A stretch of DNA of 64,000 nt, from contig NZ_JAQNDA010000002.1 in assembly GCF_028369065.1 (NCBI RefSeq), positions 248,001-312,000 of the forward strand. The letters are read 5' to 3'. The stretch is from Marinobacter sp. SS21. GTDB taxonomy: Bacteria > Pseudomonadota > Gammaproteobacteria > Pseudomonadales > Oleiphilaceae. A program made the position numbers and the translations under genes. Below the pieces are notes generated by a model, which made no database searches, was not told the DNA's origin, and was given only the letters and a program-made list of their open reading frames with translations. Below, in pieces: positions 1 to 7,488 of this stretch. Each line of letters starts with the position of its first letter. Positions within the stretch are counted from its first letter, which is position 1.

Positions 1-184
1 GTCGGGGGGTGAGCTCCTCACGGGGCTCTGGCGAGGTGTCTTCGTTGACGGGGCGGAGTTGAACTGCGTTCGAAAAATCAATACCTTCGTGCAACTCATC
101 CGCTTCGAACTGGATGCCGCAGGCGGCTTTTCGGATTTTTGCGGGAGGCGCGGTTCCCGGGCTGGTACGCTCGCTGTCGGACAC
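1..184 (-). CDS. Unknown protein, N-terminal part only (gene runs off the left edge)
   Basis: Reading leftward, a GTG codon at 184-182 follows a strong ribosome binding site (AGGAGGT) and opens a frame with no stop for about 61 codons to the window edge. The N-terminus is hydrophilic and rich in charged residues, Ser and Pro, beginning V/M-S-D-S-E-R-T-S-P. It shows no signal peptide or membrane segment. I recognise no family. It is divergent from the yigZ-like gene, with about 50 bases between the two starts. The Shine-Dalgarno sequence and open frame support a real gene, but the product cannot be named from this fragment. Confidence 0.5.
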   Translation of the reverse strand, partial: MSDSERTSPGTAPPAKIRKAACGIQFEADELHEGIDFSNAVQLRPVNEDTSPEPREELTPR

Positions 185-232
185 GGTGGTGTACCTCCTG
201 TCGGTTCCCATAGGTTCATCAGGTACAGTGCT

Positions 233-841
233 GTGGCAAAAGATTATCCCATACCTGCCGGCGTGATAGAACGCGAGACGGAGGTCAAGAAGAGCCGGTT
301 CATTGCCCGGGTAGCCCCGGTCTCGAACCGGGACGAGGTGCGGGAATGGCTCGATCAGGCTCATCGGGATCACCCCGATGCCCGCCATATCTGCTGGGCC
401 TACCAGATCGGCCGGCCTGGCTCTGCTGCGGAAGCGGCCATGAATGATGACGGTGAGCCCTCGGGCACCGCCGGCAAGCCGATCCTGAATGTCATACAGC
501 ACAAGGACATGGGCGATGTGATGGTGCTGGTGATCCGGTATTTTGGCGGTATTAAACTGGGCGCAGGCGGTTTGGTGAGAGCCTACGCGGGAGCTGCCGA
601 GAGCGTGTTGTCGCAGGTGCAGCGGGTGGTTCAGCCGGCTCTGGAAACCGTTACCGTCGCAATGTCGTATGCAGATGAACAGGTCGTTCGTCATTGGTGT
701 GACCAGCATGCAGCCGAGGTCGTCTCGGTGGACTACAGTGCCGGCGTGCAGGCCGTGGTCAGGCTGCCGGTGGCCAGTCTGGCTGAGTTCAAGGGATTTT
801 GCGATGCCCAGAAACTGCAGTGTATGACGAATGAACGCTGA
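233..841 (+). CDS. yigZ: YigZ/IMPACT family protein
   Basis: This 202-residue protein matches the YigZ (UPF0029, IMPACT-like) family along its whole length. The N-terminal domain carries the family signature with KKSRF, HPDARH, the DDGEPSGTAGKP block and the VIRYFGGIKLGAGGLVRAY block. A shorter C-terminal domain follows. The family adopts a ribosomal S5 domain 2-like fold; its bacterial role is not settled, and links to translation or RNA binding are inferred from the eukaryotic IMPACT proteins. The frame is open further upstream, but residues before the GTG at 233 do not resemble the family, and this start gives the usual length of about 200 residues with AGG nine bases upstream. Confidence 0.9.
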   Translation: MAKDYPIPAGVIERETEVKKSRFIARVAPVSNRDEVREWLDQAHRDHPDARHICWAYQIGRPGSAAEAAMNDDGEPSGTAGKPILNVIQHKDMGDVMVLVIRYFGGIKLGAGGLVRAYAGAAESVLSQVQRVVQPALETVTVAMSYADEQVVRHWCDQHAAEVVSVDYSAGVQAVVRLPVASLAEFKGFCDAQKLQCMTNER

Positions 842-895
842 CGATAATTGCGGTCAAAAAGAGCATCCACATTGAAACAAATGAGGTAACAGCCC

Positions 896-1423
896 ATGCG
901 AACCCTACCGATCATCGTTGCCGTTTTGTTGCTGGCTGGCTGCGCCGGTAAGGTGGTGACGGACTACGACGCCGCCGCCACGTTTGACAGTTACCAGTCC
1001 TGGGCGTTTGCGCCAGGGTTGCAGCCCCAGGGCTTTACCTCGCTGGATAGCGCCCGGGTGGCGAGTGCGGTGACTCGGGAAATGGCGGCCAAGCAGTTAC
1101 AAAGCCTGCCGCCTGAGCAGGCCGACCTGCTGGTGTTTTATCAGGTGGTCGAGGAGGATCGCCTGGAAAGTTATGGCTTCAGTTATGGTGTCGGCTTTGG
1201 GCACCGCCCGTTTGGCTGGGGCATTGCGTCGGCGCCGCCGGTGCGGGAAGTGAAAGAAGGTAAATTGGTGGTCGAACTGGTCGACAACGACAGCGAGCGT
1301 GTCGTCTGGCGTGCAGCCAGCAAGCGCTATCTCAATGAAAACCAGTCCCCGGAATACCGCAGTGAGCTGATCGACGAGGTAGTCGCTGAGATGTTCGCCA
1401 GATTCCCGCCGGAAAACCGCTGA
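896..1423 (+). CDS. DUF4136 family lipoprotein
   Basis: This 175-residue protein begins with a lipoprotein signal peptide: a short basic start, a hydrophobic stretch and the lipobox LAGC, with the acylated Cys at residue 16. After it come VTDYD and F-D-S-Y-Q-S-W-A-F, the typical opening of the DUF4136 family, whose members are envelope lipoproteins of unknown function. A Gly-rich stretch (residues ~85-105) is followed by a conserved-looking C-terminal half that probably forms beta strands. The start is supported by GAGGTAA upstream. It lies between yigZ and the SUI1 gene on the same strand with short gaps, so cotranscription is possible but no functional link is evident. Confidence 0.85.
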   Translation: MRTLPIIVAVLLLAGCAGKVVTDYDAAATFDSYQSWAFAPGLQPQGFTSLDSARVASAVTREMAAKQLQSLPPEQADLLVFYQVVEEDRLESYGFSYGVGFGHRPFGWGIASAPPVREVKEGKLVVELVDNDSERVVWRAASKRYLNENQSPEYRSELIDEVVAEMFARFPPENR

Positions 1424-1449
1424 GACCATCCCGACAATTTGGAGTCTGC

Positions 1450-1806
1450 ATGAAAAAACAATCCCAGGGCGGCCTGGTCTATTCGACCGACCAGGGCCGC
1501 ATGTGTCCCGACTGCCGGCAAGCCATGGAATCCTGCCGATGTGGGCAGTCTCAGCCGCGGGCTGGCGACGGGGTGGTACGGGTTAGCCGCGAAACCAAGG
1601 GCCGCAAGGGCAAGGGGGTGACGTTGGTGACCGGTATTCCCCTCGCCGATAAGGAACTGAAAGCCCTGGCCAAGGTTCTGAAGGCCCGCTGTGGCACCGG
1701 TGGCACGGTTAAGGACGGTGTGGTGGAAATTCAGGGAGATCAGCGAGACATACTGGTGCCTTTGCTTGAGCAAAAGGGCTGGTTGGTCAAGCGCGCCGGA
1801 GGTTAG
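1450..1806 (+). CDS. SUI1/YciH family translation factor
   Basis: This 118-residue protein belongs to the SUI1/eIF1-like family (E. coli YciH). The N-terminal part has a possible small metal-binding knuckle with C-P-D-C and C-R-C. Residues ~40-118 form the SUI1 domain with the basic RETKGRKGKGVTLVTGIP loop, the LKALAKVLKARCGTGGTVKDG core and the QGDQR motif. Bacterial members are thought to influence the fidelity of translation initiation. The length equals the usual family length. The stop codon TAG is the first three bases of a 19-bp sequence repeated exactly at 14962, where it again ends a gene. Confidence 0.93.
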   Translation: MKKQSQGGLVYSTDQGRMCPDCRQAMESCRCGQSQPRAGDGVVRVSRETKGRKGKGVTLVTGIPLADKELKALAKVLKARCGTGGTVKDGVVEIQGDQRDILVPLLEQKGWLVKRAGG

Positions 1807-1822
1807 TGTCCCGTCTGGTTAA
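1804..1822. repeat. 19-bp dispersed repeat, copy 1
   Basis: TAGTGTCCCGTCTGGTTAA occurs here and again, without mismatch, at 14962-14980. In both places its first three bases are the stop codon of the gene before it (the SUI1 gene here, rof there). The flanking sequences differ, so this is not a longer duplication. Confidence 0.8.
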
Positions 1823-1936
1823 TTCCCGGAACTGGCCGAAAGTCACGCCCTATTCAGACCGGTGAACGGGTACAATGCCCGGGAGCCGGCTCGCGGCTCG
1901 ACACGTCGTACTCATACTTTCCAGCGGAGGGTTACT

Positions 1937-3190
1937 ATGCACGTCCTGGTTATGGGCGCCGGAGTGGTCGGTATCACGTCGGCCTGGTTTCTGCGCAAGG
2001 CCGGTTACGAGGTCACCGTGGTGGACCGCCAGAACAAGGCAGGCCTGGAGACCAGTTTTGCCAATGGCGGCCAAATCTCGGTGTCTCACGCCGAACCCTG
2101 GGCGAACCCGGGTGCGCCATTGAAGGTACTCAAGTGGCTTACCCAGCCGGACGCACCGCTGCTGTTCAAACCCCGTCTGGACCTCGCCCAATGGCGCTGG
2201 GCCATCAGTTTTCTGTCCCAGTGCACCGCTGCCAAGGCGGCCTACAATATTCGTCAGATGGTACAGTTGGGTACCTACAGCCGGACCCAGTTGCAGGCCC
2301 TGCGAGAGGAAACCGGCATTGAGTACGACTGCCTTTCCAAGGGCATCCTGCATTTTTACACCAACCCCCGGGAATTTGAGGCGGCGTTGGAGCCCGCGCG
2401 TTTGATGCGAGAGCTGGGCTGCGATCGCCAGATCATCGACGCCGACCGTGCCATTGAGCTGGAACCGGCACTGGCACCGGCCCGCCACCGCATAGCTGGC
2501 GCCACCTACACCTCGGAGGACGAATCCGGAGACGCGCGCAAGTTTACCCAAGGGCTGGCCGGGTTGGCCGAGGCCGCAGGTGTGAAGTTTCGCTACGGCA
2601 CCGAGGTTCTCGGTTTTGAGCACACCCGCGACCGTATCCTGGGTGTACGTACCTTGCATGAAGGGCTCCATGAGACCCTCCACGCGGACAGCTATGTGCT
2701 CAGTCTGGGCTGCTTCAGTGCGGTGCTGGCGCGGCAGCTGGGGTTGTTCCTGAACATCTACCCCGCCAAAGGCTACTCCATCACCGTCCCGGTGAAGGAT
2801 GAGAAGGCGGCCTATCAGGTCAGCCTGACGGATGATGAATACAAGCTGGTCTACTCGAGACTGGGGGACCGCATCCGTGTCGCGGGCACGGCCGAGCTGA
2901 ATGGCTATGACCGCCGGCTGAATCTCACCCGCTGCCGGGCCATCGTGCGGCGCAGCGCCGAGTTGATGCCGGATGCGGCGCTCTGGGAGCAGGCGGAGTT
3001 CTGGGCCGGGCTGCGTCCGGCGACACCGTCCAATATCCCCTACATCGGCAGGAGCCATTTCGGCAACCTGTATCTCAATACCGGCCACGGTACGCTGGGC
3101 TGGACCCATTCCTGCGGCTCTGCGGCTGCGTTGGCCGATATTGTCTCCGGCAAGCGCCCAGAGGTGGACTTTGCCTTCGCCGGATTCTGA
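1937..3190 (+). CDS. dadA: D-amino acid dehydrogenase
   Basis: This 417-residue FAD-dependent enzyme oxidises D-amino acids such as D-alanine to the 2-oxo acid and ammonia at the cytoplasmic membrane and passes electrons to the respiratory chain. The N-terminus has the dinucleotide-binding G-A-G-V-V-G (residues 7-12) and an acidic residue ending the second strand (D30). ETSFANGGQIS, NIYPAKGYSIT and the C-terminal GHGTLGWTHSCGSA block are typical of DadA. Length is close to the E. coli enzyme. The ATG at 1937 is chosen over an upstream in-frame ATG because it has GGAGG before it and places the FAD motif at the N-terminus. No alanine racemase gene lies beside it. A terminator-like hairpin follows at 3223. 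Confidence 0.95.
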   Translation: MHVLVMGAGVVGITSAWFLRKAGYEVTVVDRQNKAGLETSFANGGQISVSHAEPWANPGAPLKVLKWLTQPDAPLLFKPRLDLAQWRWAISFLSQCTAAKAAYNIRQMVQLGTYSRTQLQALREETGIEYDCLSKGILHFYTNPREFEAALEPARLMRELGCDRQIIDADRAIELEPALAPARHRIAGATYTSEDESGDARKFTQGLAGLAEAAGVKFRYGTEVLGFEHTRDRILGVRTLHEGLHETLHADSYVLSLGCFSAVLARQLGLFLNIYPAKGYSITVPVKDEKAAYQVSLTDDEYKLVYSRLGDRIRVAGTAELNGYDRRLNLTRCRAIVRRSAELMPDAALWEQAEFWAGLRPATPSNIPYIGRSHFGNLYLNTGHGTLGWTHSCGSAAALADIVSGKRPEVDFAFAGF

Positions 3191-3222
3191 CCCGTCAAAC
3201 ATCAGGGAACAGGGTTAAAAAT

Positions 3223-3247
3223 CGGGGTCGGTTCAGACCCCGTTTTT
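3223..3247 (+). terminator. Rho-independent terminator after dadA
   Basis: CGGGGTC and GACCCCG pair across a six-base loop and are followed by TTTTT. It lies about 30 bases after the dadA stop codon. Confidence 0.8.
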
Positions 3248-3268
3248 ACTTCGATCATTGGGGCGCAT

Positions 3269-3363
3269 CGTAGGATGCCGGTGAGCGCCGCGAACCGCAT
3301 CATTCTTGTTGCGCGCACAGAGTTGCCTTTGATGCGGTTCGCTTCGCTCACCGGCATCCTACG
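3269..3363. repeat. 95-bp palindromic repeat, complete copy
   Basis: Two 34-base arms (3269-3302 and 3330-3363) are reverse complements except at two central positions and flank a 27-base loop. Each arm contains the modules TAGGATGCCGGTGAGC and GCGAACCGCATC. Degenerate or half copies lie at 36115-36210 and 39974-40008. Short palindromes of this kind resemble REP-type intergenic repeats, but no RAYT transposase gene is present in the window. It sits between convergent dadA and the acyl-CoA ligase gene. Confidence 0.85.
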
Positions 3364-3446
3364 TATCTACTGAGGCTACTTGCCAACTTGAAGGTTCAAG
3401 CTGGCAGGCGATGACGGTGATTCCGGCATGGTGTGCTTGAACGCCA

Positions 3447-5090
3447 TCAGCCCAGCTGGTCCCGGATCAGCTTCTTGTTGATCTTGCCAACGCTGGTCTT
3501 GGGGATGTCATCGACAAAGTCGATCTCGGCCGGTATTGCCCACTTATTGATTTCACCGCTGTCGACAAACTGCCGCAGATGGTCTTGTATCTCCGCCAGG
3601 GTGGCCTCCTGGCCCGGTTTCAGGGTGACCAGAGCATGGGGGCGTTCGCCCCACTTGTCATCCGGCACACCCACCACGGCAGCGGCAGCAACGGCGGGAT
3701 GCTGGGAGATGAGGTTTTCCAGGTCGAGGGACGATAGCCATTCGCCGCCGGTCTTGATCACGTCCTTGATGCGGTCCTTGATGACCAGCGTGTGGTCGGG
3801 GTCCATGCTGGCGACATCGCCAGTGTGCAGCCAGCCTCCTTCCCACAGCTCCCGGCCTTTCTCGGGTTCCTTGAAATAGCTCTGGGTCAGCCAGGGCGCG
3901 CGAGCCACCACTTCACCCTTGGTCGTGCCGTCATGGGGCAGCGGGTTGCCGGCGGGATCGACAATCTGCACGTCCACCAGTGGCACCGCCACCCCGGTCT
4001 TAACGCGCTTGCCGGTCTGCTGCGCCAGCGGCAACTCCAGGTCGTGCGGCTGCAGGTGGGTAGTGGTCAGCAGGGGGCCGGTCTCGGACATGCCGTAGCC
4101 GGTGTACAGGCGGATGCCCAGTTCTGCGCCGGTTTTGCACAGGCTTTCGGTGAGGGCGCTGCCGCCAATCAGCACGTGCCAGTTGCTAAGGTCAGCGGTC
4201 TTGATGGCGACGGTGGCCAGCATCATCTGCATGATGGTAGGCACACAGTGGGAGAAGGTCACCTGGTGTTCCTTGATCAGGTTCACCAACAACTCCGGCT
4301 CATAACGGCCAGGATAGACTTGTTTGATACCGAGCATGGTGGCGGCGTAGGGCACGCCCCAGGCGTGAACATGGAACATCGGGGTGACTGGCATGTAGAC
4401 CGATGACGAACGCAGCATGGGCATTTCGTCATAGGCGGACAGACCGCTGGCCATGGTCAGGGTGTGCAGCACCAGCTGTCGGTGGCTGAAGAAGACGCCC
4501 TTGGGATTGCCCGTGGTCCCGGTGGTGTAGAAGGTGGTGGCGACACTGTTCTCGTCAAAATCCGGGAAATCGAACTGGTCGGAGGCCTGTTCCAGCAGCG
4601 TCTCGTAGTTGCCCAGGCTCGACAGCGTGGTGTCGGCGGGGGCGGCATTGTCGGTGAGCTGGATATAGCCTTTCACCGACTCGATCTGGTCCTGGACGCT
4701 TTCCAGGATCGGCAGGAAATCATCATGCACCAATACAAAGTCGTCTTCGGCATGGTTCATGGTGTAGACGATCTGGTCCGGGGACAGCCGAACATTGACG
4801 GTATGCAACACGGCGCCAAGCATGGGTACGGCGAAAAAACATTCGAGGTAGCGGGGCGTGTCCCAGTCCATCACCGCGACGGTGTCGCCGGCCTTAACGC
4901 CTGCTTTGGTGAGCGCGTCGGCCAGCCGGTTGACTCGCTTGATCAGTTCGGCGTAGGTGTACTTGCTACGATTGCCGTAAACAATTTCCTGGTCCGGGGC
5001 ATAGCGTGGCCCGGAGAGCAGCAGTTGTTTGATCAACAGGGGGTATTGATAGGCATTCTCGGCCGCTGGCAGAATCTTGGTCTGAACCAT
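3447..5090 (-). CDS. Fatty acyl-CoA ligase (AMP-forming), AlkK-like
   Basis: This 547-residue enzyme of the acyl-adenylate/CoA ligase family would activate medium- or long-chain fatty acids to acyl-CoA using ATP. The P-loop signature TTGTTGNPKG lies near residue 190. YGMSETGP, GWLHTGDVA and the KDRIKDVIKTGGEW hinge follow in the usual order, and the catalytic Lys motif SVGKINKK is near the C-terminus. Overall character (PMFHVHAWGVPY, NVRLSPDQI) is closest to the AlkK/DmdB branch, so 3-methylmercaptopropionate or similar acids are alternative substrates. The start at 5090 has AGGAG eight bases upstream. Sequence farther upstream, although in frame, is a dispersed repeat (5114-5266) and not protein-like. 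Confidence 0.88.
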   Translation of the reverse strand: MVQTKILPAAENAYQYPLLIKQLLLSGPRYAPDQEIVYGNRSKYTYAELIKRVNRLADALTKAGVKAGDTVAVMDWDTPRYLECFFAVPMLGAVLHTVNVRLSPDQIVYTMNHAEDDFVLVHDDFLPILESVQDQIESVKGYIQLTDNAAPADTTLSSLGNYETLLEQASDQFDFPDFDENSVATTFYTTGTTGNPKGVFFSHRQLVLHTLTMASGLSAYDEMPMLRSSSVYMPVTPMFHVHAWGVPYAATMLGIKQVYPGRYEPELLVNLIKEHQVTFSHCVPTIMQMMLATVAIKTADLSNWHVLIGGSALTESLCKTGAELGIRLYTGYGMSETGPLLTTTHLQPHDLELPLAQQTGKRVKTGVAVPLVDVQIVDPAGNPLPHDGTTKGEVVARAPWLTQSYFKEPEKGRELWEGGWLHTGDVASMDPDHTLVIKDRIKDVIKTGGEWLSSLDLENLISQHPAVAAAAVVGVPDDKWGERPHALVTLKPGQEATLAEIQDHLRQFVDSGEINKWAIPAEIDFVDDIPKTSVGKINKKLIRDQLG

Positions 5091-5498
5091 GTAACGCAGT
5101 CTCCTTGCTAAGGAGCCTCTGGACAACTCCGGATCATCTCTGGCATTCAGAGCCATCCACAATCAAGGCGCGACTTTTTATGGATGTCTGGACTGGGCAG
5201 GATTGACTGGCCCTTGCAAAAAGTCGCAACTCGCAGAGACGATCCGGAGTTGTTCAGTGGCTCCCTTATTGTTGATATTGAGGGGAGTGACTGGTCTCAA
5301 GTGTACCCGGTTAGTATGGGGCTGAATGTAAACGAATTTACAGTTGATGGATCTTGTTGGGGGGGGGGCAGGATTGGCTGGTGGCCAGCCGGCGTGGTGG
5401 CAGGAGAGCCGCCGCCGCGCCGGATGGGAAATGCCGGAGGGCTTACTTGCAGGTACTTGCTTTCAGCGACTCACTCGAAGGTACTCGCTCGCGGTAAC
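5091..5498. other. Intergenic region with an inverted repeat pair
   Basis: This stretch between the ppnP stop and the ligase start holds the inverted repeat pair at 5114-5266 and a run of nine or more G at about 5360. No supportable gene is seen. The right part, next to ppnP, contains short imperfect repeats of ACTCG-type sequence. Confidence 0.5.
5114..5266. repeat. Dispersed ~60-bp repeat, two copies in inverted orientation
   Basis: Read leftward from 5179 to 5114 is a copy with the modules AAAAAGTCGC, GTGGATGGCTCTGAATGCC, GATCCGGAGTTGTCCAG and AGGCTCC. Read rightward from 5215 to 5266 is a shorter copy with GCAAAAAGTCGCAAC, GATCCGGAGTTGTTCAG and GGCTCC. Further copies lie at 15045-15109 and 48021-48058. 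The pair could fold into a long stem in the 5' untranslated region of the ligase gene. Confidence 0.75.
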
Positions 5499-5783
5499 TT
5501 ACTCGTAAGTACAGAGGTAGGCGGTGTCGATATCGGTTTTCGCCTTGAAGCTGGCTTGTGCGGCCACTTCAAAGGCCTCGCCTGCGCCGTAGGTCATCCA
5601 TTCGCTCATTCCGGGCAGCAGTACGGTCAGGGCGCCGCTGATGACCGTCATGGTTTCCTTCTGGCTGGTGCCGAACTCATACTCGCCCGGGCTGATGACA
5701 CCAACGGTGGCGGGCAGGGTGGCGGTCTGGAAAGCAATGGACTTTGCCTTTCCGTCAAAATACTCGTTAACTTGCAGCATCAT
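5499..5783 (-). CDS. ppnP: Pyrimidine/purine nucleoside phosphorylase
   Basis: This 94-residue single-domain cupin-fold protein matches E. coli PpnP (YaiE) from end to end: [17 protein letters not shown]-like [28 protein letters not shown] and the terminal YLC-Y. PpnP performs phosphorolysis of a broad range of nucleosides to the free base and ribose 1-phosphate, feeding salvage. The start is one of two adjacent ATG codons (5783 or 5780). GGAG lies five and eight bases upstream of these respectively, so the second may be the one used. It is a monocistronic gene divergent from the DUF4112 gene. Confidence 0.93.
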   Translation of the reverse strand: MMLQVNEYFDGKAKSIAFQTATLPATVGVISPGEYEFGTSQKETMTVISGALTVLLPGMSEWMTYGAGEAFEVAAQASFKAKTDIDTAYLCTYE

Positions 5784-5838
5784 TTAGGCTCCGTGAATCG
5801 TTTGGGGGCTTACTATACGGCAAAAATACCAACAAGGA

Positions 5839-6366
5839 ATGACAAAATTGACGAAGGTTTCCGACACTTCTTCGACCGGCAATGAGTCCGAACGTTACCA
5901 GCAGGCGTTGGCCAGACTCGACCGCTATGCCCGCACCCTGGATAGCCAGTTCAGGGTGCCGTTTACCCGCATCCGGTTTGGGTTCGATCCGTTGATCGGT
6001 CTGGTGCCGGTTGTTGGCGATGTGATTGGGTTGCTGCTGTCACTGTACCTGGTGGTCGAGGCCATCCGGCTGGGTGCCGGTCCCGGGTTGGTGATGAAAA
6101 TGCTGGGCAATCTGCTCGCCGAGTTTGTGATCGGCCTGGTGCCGGTGCTGGGCGATGCCTTTGATGTGATGTGGCGGGCGAACGATCGTAACGCAGCCTT
6201 GCTACGGGGATACATCCAACGAAAGTTGCATCCCCGCAAACCATCGCGTCCCTGGCTGTCTTACATCCTGATGGGCGGTTTTGCCGCCCTCATGCTGTTG
6301 CTGCTCGGATTGGTGGTTTACTCGCTGCTGGCTCCCACCGTTGAACAGGCCCTGGCCACTCACTGA
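5839..6366 (+). CDS. DUF4112 family membrane protein
   Basis: This 175-residue protein has a hydrophilic N-terminus and then the DUF4112 core: LDSQFRVPFTRIRFGFDPLIGLVPVVGDV, a first hydrophobic segment, and a second GLVPVLGDAFD repeat of the same theme. A C-terminal transmembrane helix lies at about residues 140-165. Function is unknown. The ATG at 5839 directly abuts AAGGA, which is too close; a TTG at 5848 has better spacing and could be the true start. The 3' end overlaps the last seven bases of convergent mnhG. Confidence 0.82.
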   Translation: MTKLTKVSDTSSTGNESERYQQALARLDRYARTLDSQFRVPFTRIRFGFDPLIGLVPVVGDVIGLLLSLYLVVEAIRLGAGPGLVMKMLGNLLAEFVIGLVPVLGDAFDVMWRANDRNAALLRGYIQRKLHPRKPSRPWLSYILMGGFAALMLLLLGLVVYSLLAPTVEQALATH

Positions 6367-6692
6367 TCCCAGGGTTTGCCACGGGTCTCCGGTGTCCGGT
6401 CCACACCGAGGTGCATCGCGGCTTTGGCGAGAATGTTGGCGCTGACCGGTGCGGTGAGGAACAGGAACACGGTGATCAGGATTTCCGCGACGTTTACCCC
6501 AGGCGCGCGGGCGCTGAAGTACGCCACCGAACCCAGCATGATCGCGCCCACGCCCAGCGTGGTCGCCTTGGTCGGCGCGTGCAGGCGGGTGAAAAAATCC
6601 GGCAGCCGGACCAGGCCGATGGCGCCGACCAGGGTAAACAGGCCTCCGGTCAGCAGCAGTGCCGAAATGACGTACTCGTAAATTGGCTGCAT
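6360..6692 (-). CDS. mnhG: Mrp Na+/H+ antiporter subunit G
   Basis: This 110-residue membrane protein matches MnhG/MrpG/PhaG, with three hydrophobic helices and the family blocks GAIGLVRLPDFFTRLHAPTKATTLG and a C-terminal TAPVSAN. It is the last gene of the leftward Mrp operon, 23 bases after mnhF. In Mrp complexes the small subunit G is required for assembly and activity of the multi-subunit Na+(K+)/H+ antiporter. Confidence 0.95.
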   Translation of the reverse strand: MQPIYEYVISALLLTGGLFTLVGAIGLVRLPDFFTRLHAPTKATTLGVGAIMLGSVAYFSARAPGVNVAEILITVFLFLTAPVSANILAKAAMHLGVDRTPETRGKPWDQ

Positions 6693-6715
6693 GGCTCGTT
6701 ACTCCCAGTCAGTGC

Positions 6716-7003
6716 TTATTCTATGACGCTACCGCGTTTAAGGTATTTGGCCAGTGCGACGGTGCCGACAAAGCCCATGACCGCGATCAGCAATGCCGAT
6801 TCCATGTACAGCCGCGTGCCGAGGGCGATCCCCAGCAGGATGATCAGCGCAATGGCGTTGATGTACAGGGTGTCCAGCGCCAGTACCCGGTCGGGTGCGT
6901 CGGGCCCTTTGAGCAGGCGGTAGACGTTTAGCAGGATCGCCAGGACCACCATGCCGATGGTGATGTGCAAGGCCCAGGAAAGGATGGGGAGATCGGCAAT
7001 CAT
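6716..7003 (-). CDS. mnhF: Mrp Na+/H+ antiporter subunit F
   Basis: This 95-residue protein has three predicted transmembrane helices and the MnhF/PhaF pattern, including the GPDAPDRVLALDTLYINAIA-type segment after helix one. It starts four bases inside the 3' end of mnhE, which suggests translational coupling. It forms part of the membrane antiporter complex that expels Na+ in exchange for protons. Confidence 0.95.
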   Translation of the reverse strand: MIADLPILSWALHITIGMVVLAILLNVYRLLKGPDAPDRVLALDTLYINAIALIILLGIALGTRLYMESALLIAVMGFVGTVALAKYLKRGSVIE

Positions 7004-7488
7004 TGGAAAATCTCCTGCAGTGGCTGTTCGTAACGCTTCCTGATGGTGTCGATCACTTCCTGCTCGTCCTTGGCGTCGAGGGCGTGAATCAGCAAAATGC
7101 GGTTGTCGTCACTGACATCGGCGCTGACCGTGCCCGGCGTCAGCGAAATGGTGCTGGCCAGCATGGTGATGGCCAACGGGTGTTCAAGGCTGAGCGGATA
7201 GGAAATGAACACCGGTTGCGGCTGGCGCGTGCTCAGCACCAGTCGGGCGACCACCACGCTGGCTGTAATGATGTCCCAGACCACACGGAGGAGGTACATG
7301 GGTAACAGCCAGCCTTTCACGGTGGCCGGGCGTTCGGGCCAGAAGTTGTTGGTGAGCCGTGGCAGCATCCAGGCCAGGATCAGGCCCATGACCACGCTGC
7401 CGCCAGAGACACCGTCACTGAGTAACTGCCAGACCAGGAACAGGTTCAGGCTGAGAAACGGTTGTGGAAATCCTAATCGCGCCAGCAT
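7000..7488 (-). CDS. mnhE: Mrp Na+/H+ antiporter subunit E
   Basis: This 162-residue protein has two or three N-terminal hydrophobic segments and a cytoplasmic C-terminal half. The segment SLTPGTVSADVSDDNRILLIHALD is the MnhE/PhaE signature. The gene begins at the last base of the mnhD stop and overlaps mnhF by four bases. Subunit E stabilises the Mrp complex. Confidence 0.95.
   Translation of the reverse strand: MLARLGFPQPFLSLNLFLVWQLLSDGVSGGSVVMGLILAWMLPRLTNNFWPERPATVKGWLLPMYLLRVVWDIITASVVVARLVLSTRQPQPVFISYPLSLEHPLAITMLASTISLTPGTVSADVSDDNRILLIHALDAKDEQEVIDTIRKRYEQPLQEIFQ

Noticed and set aside
1850..3202. 450-codon open frame on the minus strand opposite dadA
   Set aside because: dadA matches its family over its full length; the opposite frame has shadow-like composition.
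5350..5370. Run of G as a possible phase-variable tract
   Set aside because: It is in non-coding DNA about 130 bases beyond the nearest gene end, with no promoter context that would make length matter.
5184..5885. 233-codon frame on the plus strand across the repeat and ppnP
   Set aside because: It covers the antisense of ppnP and a non-coding repeat; no start signal.
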